NCBI RefSeq assembly: GCF_020532645.1 | Contig: NZ_JAJAUZ010000018.1 | Coordinates: 1-64,000, forward strand | DNA from: Streptomyces bambusae | GTDB lineage: Bacteria > Actinomycetota > Actinomycetes > Streptomycetales > Streptomycetaceae | Reading direction: 5' to 3' | DNA: 64,000 nucleotides | Shown here: positions 8,464 through 17,467 of the stretch, in pieces | Layout of the letters: every line of letters begins with the position of its first letter | Position numbering within the stretch: the first letter of the stretch is position 1 | Program-made: the position numbers and the translations under genes | Notes under the pieces: model-generated | Database searches by the model: none | The model's input: only the letters and a program-made list of their open reading frames with translations | What the model was told of the DNA's origin: nothing

Positions 8464-8937
8464 TCAGCCGAACTGACCCGGCTGGTAGTCGCCCGCCGGC
8501 TGGCGGACCATGACGTTCAGGCGGTTGAAGGCGTTGATCAGGGCTATCAGTGCGACGAGCGCGGCCAGCTGCTCCTCGTCGTAGTGCTTGGCCGCGTTCG
8601 CCCAGACCTCGTCCGGGACGCCGCCGGCCGCGTCCGCGATCCGGGTGCCCTCCTCGGCCAGCTCCAAGGCCGCGCGCTCGGCGTCGGTGAAGCACGTGGC
8701 CTCGCGCCAGACCGCAACCAGGCTCAGACGCAGCGCCGTCTCGCCCGCGGCGGTCGCGTCCTTGACGTGCATGTCGGTGCAGAAGCCGCAGCCGTTGATC
8801 TGGCTGGCCCGGATCTTCACCAGCTCCTGGACCGCGTGCGGCAGGGTCGAGGCCTCCACGGCCTTCCCGGCGGCGACGAGGTGCTTGCCCGCCTTGCCGG
8901 CGATGGCGCTGGCGTGGAGGTTCATGCGAGCTTCCAT
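8464..8937 (-). CDS. AhpD-like carboxymuconolactone decarboxylase family protein
   Basis: Protein of 157 residues of the CMD/AhpD family. The redox motif is NGCGFCTDMHVKDA near residue 50, giving the C-x-x-C plus His arrangement of alkylhydroperoxidases. Further family features are ERAALELAEEGTRIAD and the C-terminal helix LINAFNRLNVMVRQPAG. It probably reduces organic peroxides or acts in a related radical or thiol exchange in the cytoplasm. The ATG start (MEARMNLH) is preceded by GAGGAG. It is monocistronic, facing the XRE gene across the hairpin. Confidence 0.85.
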   Translation of the reverse strand: MEARMNLHASAIAGKAGKHLVAAGKAVEASTLPHAVQELVKIRASQINGCGFCTDMHVKDATAAGETALRLSLVAVWREATCFTDAERAALELAEEGTRIADAAGGVPDEVWANAAKHYDEEQLAALVALIALINAFNRLNVMVRQPAGDYQPGQFG

Positions 8938-9090
8938 GGTGGTGAACTCCTCTGTCGTGGTCCGTGACTTCACCCCCTTGACCGGACAGCCCGCCCGCCC
9001 CTGACACATCCCGCGTGTGACGCCGGTCACTCTGCTGTCGGCCGGGATTCTCGGATGCGCTCCGCGCCCCCGGCTCGTAGCGTCGACCGC

Positions 9091-9543
9091 ATGAGCTCCC
9101 CTTTCGTACCTGACGACTTCACCGTTCCCCTCAACCTCGTCACCCCCGCGTTCCGCCTGGAGCCCCTCGGGCCGGAACACAATGAGCGCGACCTCGCCGC
9201 CTGGACCGGCAGCATCGAGTACATCCGGTCCCTGCCGGACTTCGCGGGCCGCAACTGGCCGCCGGCGGAGGGGATGTCCGCCGAGGCGAACCGCGCCGAC
9301 CTCGTCGAGCACGCGGACGACTTCGCGCAGCGCAAGGGCTTCACGTACAGCGTGATCGAGGGCGCGGACGAGGTCATCGGGTGCGTGTACGTGTATCCGG
9401 CGCGCGGGGGTTCGCATCACGCGGACGTGAGGACGTGGGTGCGGGCGGACCGGGCGGAGCTGGACGGCGTGCTGCGGTCGGCCGTCGTCGCCTGGCTCAC
9501 CGACGACTGGCCGCTCGGTCCGCTGAAGCACTCCGCCGGCTGA
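9091..9543 (+). CDS. GNAT-like acetyltransferase-fold protein
   Basis: Protein of 150 residues with a GNAT-like layout: FRLEPLGPEHNERDLAAW at the N-terminus, then FTYSVIEGADEVIGCVYVYP (core strands 4 and 5) near residue 100, and a helical C-terminus. The canonical R/Q-x-x-G-x-G/A acetyl-CoA loop is not evident, so activity is uncertain. The start MSSPFVPDDFTVPLNLVTPAFRL is the first sensible one. The N-terminus and overall pattern recall a conserved Streptomyces family annotated as N-acetyltransferase. The target is unknown. Confidence 0.7.
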   Translation: MSSPFVPDDFTVPLNLVTPAFRLEPLGPEHNERDLAAWTGSIEYIRSLPDFAGRNWPPAEGMSAEANRADLVEHADDFAQRKGFTYSVIEGADEVIGCVYVYPARGGSHHADVRTWVRADRAELDGVLRSAVVAWLTDDWPLGPLKHSAG

Positions 9544-9549
9544 GCCCTT

Positions 9550-9608
9550 CGGGGGCTCCGCCCCCGGACCCCCGCGCCTCAAACGCCGGCGGGGCTGGAG
9601 TTTGCCCC
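9550..9608. repeat. Dispersed repeat copy, forward
   Basis: Single forward copy with the GGGGGCTCCGCCCCC core, the CCTCAAACGCCGGCGGGGCT second half and a TTTGCCCC tail, directly after the acetyltransferase stop. The rest of the 399-bp gap to 9943 holds the 9752-9774 hairpin and the leader described below. Confidence 0.85.
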
Positions 9609-9751
9609 GCAGCATCCAGAGCTCGGGCCGGATGCTGCCCCGTCGGGGCTGAAGCTTGCCCCGGCAGGGCTGGGGGTACTTCGGCGGGGCCGGGGGTGCT
9701 TCGCCGCCCGAAGCTCAAGTAACGGCGGTCGAGCGCTTTGTGCTTGAAATG

Positions 9752-9774
9752 GGTGGTGGGCGGAGCCCACCACC
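9752..9774. terminator. Hairpin in the 9544-9942 gap
   Basis: Perfect 10-bp stem GGTGGTGGGC / GCCCACCACC with a GGA loop, followed by a CACC-rich tract. It plausibly ends transcripts from the acetyltransferase gene. Confidence 0.55.
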
Positions 9775-9877
9775 ACCCACCACCCTTTTCCACCACCCAC
9801 CGCACCCGGTATGACAATCCGTGATCGGCTTGCAACGGAGAGCCATGACCCTCTAGCTTGCGGCTGGAAACGTGAAA

Positions 9878-9912
9878 GGCCCCCGCAGGTGCTGACAACA
9901 CCGACGAGGGCC
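9878..9912 (+). promoter_or_regulatory. Structured leader upstream of the winged-helix gene
   Basis: Two nested stems can form in the leader: an outer GGCCC / GGGCC pair and an inner GGTG-CTGACAA-CACC hairpin. They end about 30 bp before the GTG start. Upstream lies TCTAGCTTGC as a possible -10 region. From memory, similar GC-rich leader hairpins precede plasmid- or ICE-type genes in Streptomyces. An attenuator role is inferred. Confidence 0.4.
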
Positions 9913-9942
9913 GTGCCACCGCGAGATCAAAAAGGGATCCCC

Positions 9943-10911
9943 GTGGATGATGCTCAGCTTAGGCCTGCCCCGCACCCCCTCGCCAAGCCCGGCTACGGCA
10001 AAATCGCCGCACCGGAGCAACGGCCGCGCACCGCTGACGACTTCGCCCGCCTCCCCGCCCGCGAGGCCGCCGTCGCCGCGTACATCGACCGCCTTCCCGA
10101 CGGCTCCGACATCAGCGTCAAGACGCTCGCCGCGGTCCTCCCCCTCTGGGGCCAGTGCGCCCTCCGCACGGCCCTCAACCGCCTGACCACCGCGGGCCAC
10201 TTGCACCGCGTCCGGCAGCAGCTCTCCGGCCAGGACACCCGCTGGGTGACCCGCACCTTCTTCTCCCGCACGGCCCGCGACGGCGCCTGGTGGACGACGT
10301 TCACCCGCCGCGAGCGCCCGGCCCCGGGCCCCGCGCCGGGCCGTCCAGACGGGGGCCCGGCAATCCCAGCCCCTCCGGCGCTTGAGGAGCAGGTCCGGAC
10401 AGAGCCCGGTGCCCGGCGCCCGCCGGGTTGCACTTCTTGGGGCTCCGCCCCAAACCCCGCTCCTCAAACGCCGGAGGGGCTGGATGTGCCCCCGGCCTAC
10501 GACCTCCTCTCCTCGCTCACCCGCACCGCCCCGGCCCTGGCCCTCTCCAAGGCCGACTGCACGGCCCTCGCCCCGCTCCTCGTGCCCTGGCTGGACCGCG
10601 GCCTCTCCCCCGACCGGATCCGCCTCACCCTCACCGCCGGCCTGCCGCCCGTCATCCACCACCCGGCGGCCCTCGTCCGCAAACGCCTGGAATCCAAACT
10701 CCCGGCCGCACCTCCGCCCCGGGCCGAGCCCACGCCGGATCCCCCGGTCCGCGCCGAATGCACGGAGTGCCAGGCCCCCGGCCCGCCCACCGCCTTCACG
10801 GACGGCCTCTGCCGCGCCTGCCGCCCCCGCCCCGTGGTCTTCACCCCACCCCTCACCCCGCCCGAGGTCCACGCCCACGCGGCCCTGTGCCGCCGTACGC
10901 TGGGAGCATGA
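9943..10911 (+). CDS. Winged-helix protein with embedded repeat and zinc knuckle
   Basis: Protein of 322 residues from the GTG start, which follows AAAGGG at good spacing. Residues about 25-115 resemble a winged-helix domain (REAAVAAYIDRLPDGSDISV, LRTALNRLTTAGHLHRVRQQ, DTRWVTRTFFSRT). Residues about 141-181 are encoded by a reverse and a forward copy of the dispersed repeat and give low-complexity Pro/Ala/Gly sequence. The C-terminal part has ALVPWLDRGLSPDRIRLTLT-like helices and a CTEC...CRAC zinc knuckle near residues 280-305. A DNA-binding regulator of the kind found on integrated plasmids is likely. The stop overlaps the start of the antitoxin gene (ATGA), so the three genes probably form one operon. 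Confidence 0.7.
   Translation: MDDAQLRPAPHPLAKPGYGKIAAPEQRPRTADDFARLPAREAAVAAYIDRLPDGSDISVKTLAAVLPLWGQCALRTALNRLTTAGHLHRVRQQLSGQDTRWVTRTFFSRTARDGAWWTTFTRRERPAPGPAPGRPDGGPAIPAPPALEEQVRTEPGARRPPGCTSWGSAPNPAPQTPEGLDVPPAYDLLSSLTRTAPALALSKADCTALAPLLVPWLDRGLSPDRIRLTLTAGLPPVIHHPAALVRKRLESKLPAAPPPRAEPTPDPPVRAECTECQAPGPPTAFTDGLCRACRPRPVVFTPPLTPPEVHAHAALCRRTLGA
10364..10484. repeat. Repeat pair lying inside a coding sequence
   Basis: A partial reverse copy (10364-10400) and a full forward copy (10439-10484, GGGGCTCCGCCCC core and CTCAAACGCCGGAGGGGCTG) lie inside the winged-helix gene without breaking its frame. The stretch between them is Pro/Gly/Arg-rich. Confidence 0.85.
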
Positions 10912-11129
10912 GCACTTTGCGGGATGAACTGCATGCACTCATCGACCGGCTCCCCGACGAGCAAGTCGCCCCGATACTGGCCATCGTGCGGGAGAGCACC
11001 ATGGCCGAGGACGGCACGGAGGAATGGCCACTCCCCGACTTCGTCGGCATGCTCCGCAGCGGCAAGGGCGACCTCGCCGAGCGGTCCGGGGACATCCTCC
11101 GCGAAGAGATCGGTCGCCCCGCCGAGTGA
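10908..11129 (+). CDS. Antitoxin of a VapBC-like pair
   Basis: Acidic 73-residue protein whose start overlaps the previous stop (ATGA) and whose stop overlaps the next start (GTGA). It has LRDELHALIDRLPDEQVAPIL at the N-terminus and ends DLAERSGDILREEIGR, like the C-terminal toxin-binding tails of many PIN-partner antitoxins. Tight coupling to the downstream PIN gene is the main evidence. It should neutralise the PIN nuclease and may repress the operon with it. Confidence 0.8.
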   Translation: MSTLRDELHALIDRLPDEQVAPILAIVRESTMAEDGTEEWPLPDFVGMLRSGKGDLAERSGDILREEIGRPAE

Positions 11130-11536
11130 TCATCTGGGACACCGGTCCGCTTCTCGCCGCTCTCGACGCCGACGACAAGCACCACGCTCGCTGCGTCGAC
11201 CTCATGCGCCGGACCCCGCGACCGCTTCTCGTGCCGTACCCCGTCCTGACCGAGGTCTGCTACCTGCTGGAGCGCGAGCACGGCTCGCGTGCCGAGGCCG
11301 CGTTTCTGCGTTCGATCGGCGCCGGGCAGATCACCTTGGTCCCGCTCGCCCGCGCGGACATCGACAGGGCGGCGGAGCTGGTCGAGATCTACGCCGACTT
11401 CCCCCTCGGCGCCGTGGATGCATCCGTCATCGCCATCGCCGAACGGCTGGGCGCCGATGCCATTGCCACGCTCGACCGACGCCACTTCACGGTGGTGCGG
11501 CCCGCCCGGACCACGCCCTTCGCCCTGCTGCCGTAA
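11126..11536 (+). CDS. PIN-domain toxin (VapC-like ribonuclease)
   Basis: PIN-fold protein of 136 residues with all expected acidic residues: D5 in IIWDTGPLLAALDADD, E near residue 45 in LTEVCYLLE, D near residue 99 in AVDASVIAIAERLGA, and D near residue 117 in IATLDRRHF. VapC toxins are Mg-dependent RNases that cut tRNA or rRNA. The GTG start overlaps the antitoxin stop (GTGA), giving translational coupling. The longer frame starting at 11024 would read through the antitoxin gene and is rejected. Confidence 0.88.
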   Translation: MIIWDTGPLLAALDADDKHHARCVDLMRRTPRPLLVPYPVLTEVCYLLEREHGSRAEAAFLRSIGAGQITLVPLARADIDRAAELVEIYADFPLGAVDASVIAIAERLGADAIATLDRRHFTVVRPARTTPFALLP

Positions 11537-11571
11537 GCCCCGCCGCGATCGTCGGCGGGGCTCAAGGATTC

Positions 11572-11742
11572 GGGGCTCCGCCCCGGACCCCGCGCCTCAA
11601 ACGCCGGCGAGGCAGGAGATTGCCCCCGCCGCAGCCGAAGTCCGGGCCGTGGCAACATCAAGCCCGTCCAGGGGGCACCTCCCAGCCCCTGGGGCTGGGG
11701 GAGACTGAGGACCGGGGTACGGGGCGGAGCCCCGGGGCGAAG
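11572..11742. repeat. Two opposed repeat copies after vapC
   Basis: A forward copy (about 11572-11622) is followed by a reverse copy (about 11660-11742). The reverse copy carries an extra inserted hairpin of the CCCAGCCCCTGGGGCTGGGGG type between its GCCCGTCC and GAGGACCGGGG halves. Similar inserts occur in the otsB copy and at 55480. Confidence 0.8.
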
Positions 11743-11757
11743 GCCCCCGGAAGCGCC

Positions 11758-11802
11758 CGAGGGCGGCACCCCCTCCGCGTTGCGGAAAGGGTGCCGCCCT
11801 CG
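11758..11802 (-). terminator. Terminator of groEL2
   Basis: Strong hairpin with 14-bp arms CGAGGGCGGCACCC / GGGTGCCGCCCTCG. The inner loop itself contains CCGC / GCGG. It lies 33 bp beyond the groEL2 stop on the minus strand and also faces the vapC transcript. Confidence 0.8.
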
Positions 11803-11834
11803 GCAAGAACAGCCGATCAACCCACAGGGGTCGA

Positions 11835-13559
<1,725 letters not shown>

Positions 13560-13580
13560 TCACCGACCCGGTCCTCGTCT

Positions 13581-13643
13581 TTATCACTCTCACCCGGAGA
13601 GTGCTAACGCCAATGATTAGCACTCGACCCCCCCGAGTGCAAG
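13581..13643 (-). promoter_or_regulatory. Tandem CIRCE operators (HrcA sites) for groEL2
   Basis: Four 9-nt half-sites lie at exact 9-nt intervals: TTATCACTC (13581), GAGTGCTAA (13599), TTAGCACTC (13617) and GAGTGCAAG (13635). They make two standard CIRCE elements (TTAGCACTC-N9-GAGTGCTAA pattern), each with one or two mismatches. The middle pair is a perfect inverted repeat with its arms in swapped order. HrcA binding is established for this motif. Confidence 0.93.
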
Positions 13644-13732
13644 CGGCTCTCACGACTCGGCAGGCCCCGGCACCGGGTGCCGTATGCACGCACGCGGCAC
13701 GGGCCGGCACCCGCGGAGAGGGGGTCGCCGGG

Positions 13733-13781
13733 CACGCACGAGGGGCCCGCATCCGGTGTGGATGCAGGCCCCTCGTGCGTG
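13733..13781 (-). terminator. Terminator of the cold-shock gene
   Basis: Long hairpin with arms CACGCACGAGGGGCC / GGCCCCTCGTGCGTG and a further inner pairing GCATCC / GGATGC. It begins 31 bp past the cold-shock stop and ends about 90 bp before the groEL2 operators. Confidence 0.9.
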
Positions 13782-13812
13782 TACGCGTCGGTGGTCGGTC
13801 GATCGCCCGGGG

Positions 13813-14019
13813 TCAGCCGAGAGCGAGCTTGACCATGTCCGCCTGCGGACCCTTCTGGCCCTGCGAGATCTCGAACTCGACTCGCTGACCTTCTTCAAGG
13901 GTGCGGTACCCGTCCATCTGGATCGCGCTGTAGTGGACGAACACGTCCGCACCACCGTCGACCGCGATGAAGCCGTAGCCCTTCTCCGCGTTGAACCACT
14001 TGACGGTGCCCTGAGCCAT
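13813..14019 (-). CDS. Cold-shock protein (CspA family)
   Basis: Single cold-shock domain of 68 residues. The RNA-binding motifs RNP1 (KGYGFIAV) and RNP2 (VFVHYSAI) are intact, and the protein starts [17 protein letters not shown]. Such proteins bind single-stranded RNA or DNA and act as RNA chaperones. The annotated start follows TAGCCATGGC with AGGGGAG upstream as ribosome-binding site; the open frame continuing upstream to 14145 is leader, not protein. The long upstream region suits the structured 5' leaders known for cold-shock genes. The order cysO, csp, groEL2 on one strand is, from memory, conserved in Streptomyces. Confidence 0.96.
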   Translation of the reverse strand: MAQGTVKWFNAEKGYGFIAVDGGADVFVHYSAIQMDGYRTLEEGQRVEFEISQGQKGPQADMVKLALG

Positions 14020-14450
14020 GGCTAACTCCCCTGTTACTGGCCCTTGCAACAGGACCGCACTTCGCGGTCCCGGGTCAGAAAGTGCGCCGGAACGCTTCGA
14101 CCGCGGCTGAATGTATCTGCCCGACCGCGGTCTGCAACAGGTCATTCCGACGAGAATTCAAGACACGTCAATACATCGACATCGGACGAAAACCACGGAG
14201 ATTCCCGGGCAAGTCGGGCGGGACAAAACGCACCTCAAGTGGCAAAGGGCGCACGCACATTGGCCCGATGTCGCCGTTCGGCGGCCGCACTCACACACGA
14301 GAGGCACAAACAACGCCGGGGACTACCCCAACCCTACCGCGCCCAATCAAGCAGAATTGCCCCCTCCGCTTTTGCGGAAGGGGCAATTCAGAAGAAGCTT
14401 GAGCAACTTCCGTTACGGCTCGGCAGTGCGGTGCGGCTCGGCGGTACGGC
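14020..14450. other. Intergenic region upstream of the cold-shock gene
   Basis: This 431-bp gap has no credible gene. It is notably less GC-rich than its surroundings, with runs such as TCAATACATCGACATCGG, and contains the terminator at 14355-14388. It probably carries the cold-shock promoter and a long leader. Confidence 0.5.
14355..14388. terminator. Hairpin after the cysO gene
   Basis: Stem AATTGCCCC-TCCGC / GCGGA-GGGGCAATT around a TTTT loop. The A/T ends give a U-rich tail in both directions, so it is close to a classical intrinsic terminator. It ends the thrC-cysO transcript. Confidence 0.9.
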
Positions 14451-14729
14451 TCAGCAGCCGCCGGCGACCGCCGGGATGATCGACACGCCCGCACCGTCCG
14501 GCGTGGCCGTCTCCAGCCCGCCCTCGAAGCGCACGTCGTCGTCGTTCACGTAGACGTTCACGAAGCGGCGCAGCTTGCCCTGGTCGTCCAGGACGCGGGC
14601 GGCGATGCCCGGGTGGCTGCTCTCCAGGGAGGCGATGACCTCGGCGAGGGTGGCGCCCTCGGCGGGCACCTCGGCCTGGCCGCCGGTGTAGGTGCGCAGG
14701 ATGGTGGGGATGCGGACGTTGACGCTCAT
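14451..14729 (-). CDS. cysO: CysO-like sulfur-carrier protein (MoaD/ThiS fold)
   Basis: Ubiquitin-fold protein of 92 residues closely resembling mycobacterial CysO: MSVNVRIPTILRTYTGG, GKLRRFVNVYVNDDDVRF and SIIPAVAGG. CysO carries thiocarboxylate sulfur on its C-terminal Gly-Gly for cysteine synthesis by CysM, and the Mec peptidase then releases cysteine. Here the gene encodes one residue more, ending AGGC, so the carrier would have to be trimmed before sulfur loading. It lies 32 bp downstream of threonine synthase and is probably co-transcribed with it under the SAM riboswitch. Assignment as CysO rather than MoaD or ThiS rests on recalled similarity. Confidence 0.85.
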   Translation of the reverse strand: MSVNVRIPTILRTYTGGQAEVPAEGATLAEVIASLESSHPGIAARVLDDQGKLRRFVNVYVNDDDVRFEGGLETATPDGAGVSIIPAVAGGC

Positions 14730-14761
14730 GGCTCTACTGCCTTCCGTAGTGCAGGGGATGG

Positions 14762-16045
14762 TCAGGCCAGGCCGGCGGCGCGGAACGCGTCCAGGCTCGG
14801 GCGGATGGTCGCGGTCTGGCCGGTGCCGGAGAGCGCTTCCAGGGTCTTGAGGCCGTCGCCGGTGTTGAGGACGACGGTGGTGAGGGACGGGTCGAGGTGA
14901 CCCTCCTCGATCAGCTTCTTGGTGACGCCGACGGTCACGCCGCCCGCGGTCTCGGCGAAGATGCCCTCGGTCCGGGCGAGCAGCGAGATCGCATCCACGA
15001 CCTGCTCGTCGGTGACGTCCTCCACGTAACCGCCGGTGCGGCGCGCGATGTCGAGGACGTACGGGCCGTCGGCCGGGTTGCCGATCGCGAGGGACTTGGC
15101 GATGGTGTTCGGCTTCTGCGGGCGGACCACCTCGTGGCCGGCCTTGAAGGCGGTGGAGACCGGGGAGCAGCCCTCGGCCTGGGCGCCGAAGATCTTGTAC
15201 GGCTTGTCCTCGACGAGGCCCAGCTTGATCAGCTCCTGGAGACCCTTGTCGATCTTCGTGAGCTGGGAGCCGGAGGCGATCGGGATCACGATCTGGTCGG
15301 GCAGCTGCCAGCCGAGCTGCTCGCAGATCTCGTACGCCAGGGTCTTGGAACCCTCGCCGTAGTACGGGCGCAGGTTGACGTTGACGAAGCCCCAGCCCTC
15401 GCCCAGCGGGTCGCCGATCAGCTCGGAGCAGAAGCGGTTCACGTCGTCGTAGTTGCCCTCGATGCCGACGAGGTCGCCGCCGTAGACCGCGGCCATGACG
15501 ACCTTGCCCTGCTCCAGGTCGTGCGGGATGAACACGCAGGACCGGAAGCCGGCGCGGGCGGCCGCGGCGCCGACGGCGCCGGCCAGGTTGCCGGTGGAGG
15601 AGCAGGAGAGGGTGGTGTAGCCGAACGCGCGGGCGGCCTCGACGGCGATGGCGACGACGCGGTCCTTGAAGGAGTGCGTCGGGTTGCCGGAGTCGTCCTT
15701 GACGTAGAGCTTGCCGGTGACGCCGAGTTCCTTGGCGAGGTTCTGCGCGTCGACGAGCTTGGTGAAGCCGGGGTTCAGGTTGGGCTTGGTCGCCACGTCC
15801 GCGGGGACGGGCAGCAGCGGGGCGTAGCGCCAGATGCTGTTCGGGCCGGCCTCGATCCGCTTGCGCAGGGCCTCCGGATCGCCCGTGGGCAGCTCGTACG
15901 CGACTTCGAGCGGGCCGAAACACTCGGCACAGGCGAAGATGGGGCCGAGGTCGAACCGCGTGCCGCATTCGCGACAGGAGAGGGCGGTGGCGGGACCGAG
16001 GTCGACGGAAGCGACCGGCGCGGGGGTAACAGTCTGTACAGCCAT
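14762..16045 (-). CDS. thrC: Threonine synthase
   Basis: PLP enzyme of 427 residues converting O-phosphohomoserine to threonine. The PLP lysine lies in NPTHSFKDRVVAIAVEAAR near residue 120, and the phosphate-binding SCSSTGNLAGAVGAAAARAG loop follows. A four-cysteine element near the N-terminus (CRECGTRFDLGPIFACAEC) is typical of the longer actinobacterial threonine synthases. The start MAVQTV was chosen because the riboswitch occupies the region upstream and an AAAGGG precedes it. It lies 32 bp upstream of the CysO gene on one transcript. A SAM-I riboswitch in the leader ties its expression to methionine/SAM status, consistent with competition for the homoserine branch point. Confidence 0.94.
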   Translation of the reverse strand: MAVQTVTPAPVASVDLGPATALSCRECGTRFDLGPIFACAECFGPLEVAYELPTGDPEALRKRIEAGPNSIWRYAPLLPVPADVATKPNLNPGFTKLVDAQNLAKELGVTGKLYVKDDSGNPTHSFKDRVVAIAVEAARAFGYTTLSCSSTGNLAGAVGAAAARAGFRSCVFIPHDLEQGKVVMAAVYGGDLVGIEGNYDDVNRFCSELIGDPLGEGWGFVNVNLRPYYGEGSKTLAYEICEQLGWQLPDQIVIPIASGSQLTKIDKGLQELIKLGLVEDKPYKIFGAQAEGCSPVSTAFKAGHEVVRPQKPNTIAKSLAIGNPADGPYVLDIARRTGGYVEDVTDEQVVDAISLLARTEGIFAETAGGVTVGVTKKLIEEGHLDPSLTTVVLNTGDGLKTLEALSGTGQTATIRPSLDAFRAAGLA

Positions 16046-16064
16046 GATGGCGAGGCCCTTTCTC

Positions 16065-16208
16065 CTCATCTTCCCCATGGCGGACGTCGCCATGAGACGG
16101 AATTGGCACCTTCCCTAGCCGGGAGCCTCGCGGCGACGATGCGCACGAGACCGGCTGGAGGGTTGCCGGGGCTTCAACGGGCCGTGTCCCTCTGCCCCTC
16201 TGGATGAG
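16065..16208 (-). promoter_or_regulatory. SAM-I (S-box) riboswitch upstream of thrC
   Basis: On the minus strand the leader shows the S-box landmarks in order: P1 5' arm CTCATC, CAGAG, GAGGGA, GGCCC, TGAAGCCCCGGCAACC, then GGTGCCAATTCC and the P1 3' arm GATGAG. P1 closes next to GAGGAGAAAGGG, the probable ribosome-binding region 10-20 bases before the thrC ATG. SAM binding could therefore block translation. Motif identity is seen directly; the mode of action is inferred. Confidence 0.93.
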
Positions 16209-16383
16209 CGGTATTCGATTGTGGTCGCGGCATTCGACCCCCGACATGCGATGGTCGTCCGCGTTGTTCAAGACTGTAACCGAAGGGGCGGGCTGCCGAG
16301 ACGGCTGTCCGAACCGCGAGATGGATCACTTTTCGGCCGCTGTGACGGCCGGGACGAGAGTCAGGAACAGGGGAGTACCGCCC

Positions 16384-17349
16384 GTGCTGGATGAGGTGGA
16401 GCGCTGGCTGGCCGGCCGTTCCTGGTCGGCCGCCGACCGTCCGCTCGACGTGCTGCTCGCGGCGAAGCAGGCGTCGGGGACGACGGTCAGCGTGGTGCTG
16501 CCCGCGCTCGACGAGGAGGCCACGGTCGGCGAGATCGTCGACGTCATCCGGCGCGAGCTGGTCGAGGCGGTGCCGCTGGTCGACGAGCTGGTGGTGGTGG
16601 ACTCCGGGTCCGCGGACCGGACCGCGGAGGTGGCGGCGAAGGCGGGCGCGCGGGTGGTGCACCGGGATGCGGTCCTGCCGCGGCTCCCGGCGCTGCCGGG
16701 CAAGGGCGAGGTGCTGTGGCGGTCGCTGCTGGCGACCACCGGTGACGTCGTGTGCTTCGTGGACGCGGACCTGCGTGACTTCTCGGCCGATTTCGTGTCC
16801 GGGATCGTCGGGCCGCTGCTGACGGATCCGGACCTCCAGTTCGTCAAGGCGATGTACGACCGGCCGCTGCGGCTGTCCGGGCTGCCGGAGGGCGACTCGC
16901 CGGGGCAGGGCGGCCGGGTGACGGAGCTGGTGGCGCGCCCGCTGCTGAACCTGCACTGGCCTCAGCTGGCGGGCTTCGTGCAGCCGCTCGGCGGCGAGTA
17001 CGCGGCCCGCCGGTCCCTGCTGGAGCGGCTGCCGTTCCCGGTCGGGTACGGGGTGGAGCTGGGGCTGCTGGTGGACGCGCTGCACACGGTGGGGCTGGAC
17101 GCGCTGGCGCAGGTGGACGTGGGCGTGCGGATCCACCGGCACCAGGACGGGCAGGCACTGGGCCGGATGGCGGCCGCGATCTACCGCACGGCGCAGGTGC
17201 GGCTCTCCCGCGGGCACCTGGTGCGGCCGGAGCTGACGCAGTTCGAGCGCGGTCCGGAGGGCTTCGTGCCGCGGACGTATCCGGTGGACACGGAGGAGCG
17301 GCCGCCGATGCGGGAGATCGAGGAGTACGGGCAGCGCCGGGTGGCGTAA
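16384..17349 (+). CDS. gpgS: Glucosyl-3-phosphoglycerate synthase
   Basis: GT81-type glycosyltransferase of 321 residues that joins glucose from an NDP-glucose to 3-phosphoglycerate, the first step to glucosylglycerate and methylglucose lipopolysaccharides. Visible features: VSVVLPALDEEATVGEIV and DELVVVDSGSADRTAEVA of the nucleotide-binding half, the metal motif DVVCFVDADLRDF, the GKGEVLWRSL loop, and the GYGVELGLLVDA and RIHRHQDGQALGRM segments. GTG (16384) gives the expected N-terminus; upstream in-frame sequence lies in the riboswitch/promoter region. otsA follows on the same strand after 118 bp, so two compatible-solute pathways sit together. Confidence 0.92.
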   Translation: MLDEVERWLAGRSWSAADRPLDVLLAAKQASGTTVSVVLPALDEEATVGEIVDVIRRELVEAVPLVDELVVVDSGSADRTAEVAAKAGARVVHRDAVLPRLPALPGKGEVLWRSLLATTGDVVCFVDADLRDFSADFVSGIVGPLLTDPDLQFVKAMYDRPLRLSGLPEGDSPGQGGRVTELVARPLLNLHWPQLAGFVQPLGGEYAARRSLLERLPFPVGYGVELGLLVDALHTVGLDALAQVDVGVRIHRHQDGQALGRMAAAIYRTAQVRLSRGHLVRPELTQFERGPEGFVPRTYPVDTEERPPMREIEEYGQRRVA

Positions 17350-17467
17350 CGGTTCTGCGTACGGGGGTACGACCGTTCGGCGGGGCGCGTGGCCGGAGCC
17401 GTACGCCCCTTGGCGGAGCGCGCGCCGGAAACGTTTGAGCGGGAGCGGGCCGGGCTAGGTTCGCCGC

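Noticed and set aside
10428..10907. Extended start for the antitoxin gene
   Set aside because: The extension runs in another frame through the winged-helix gene; the ATGA junction at 10908 is far more credible.
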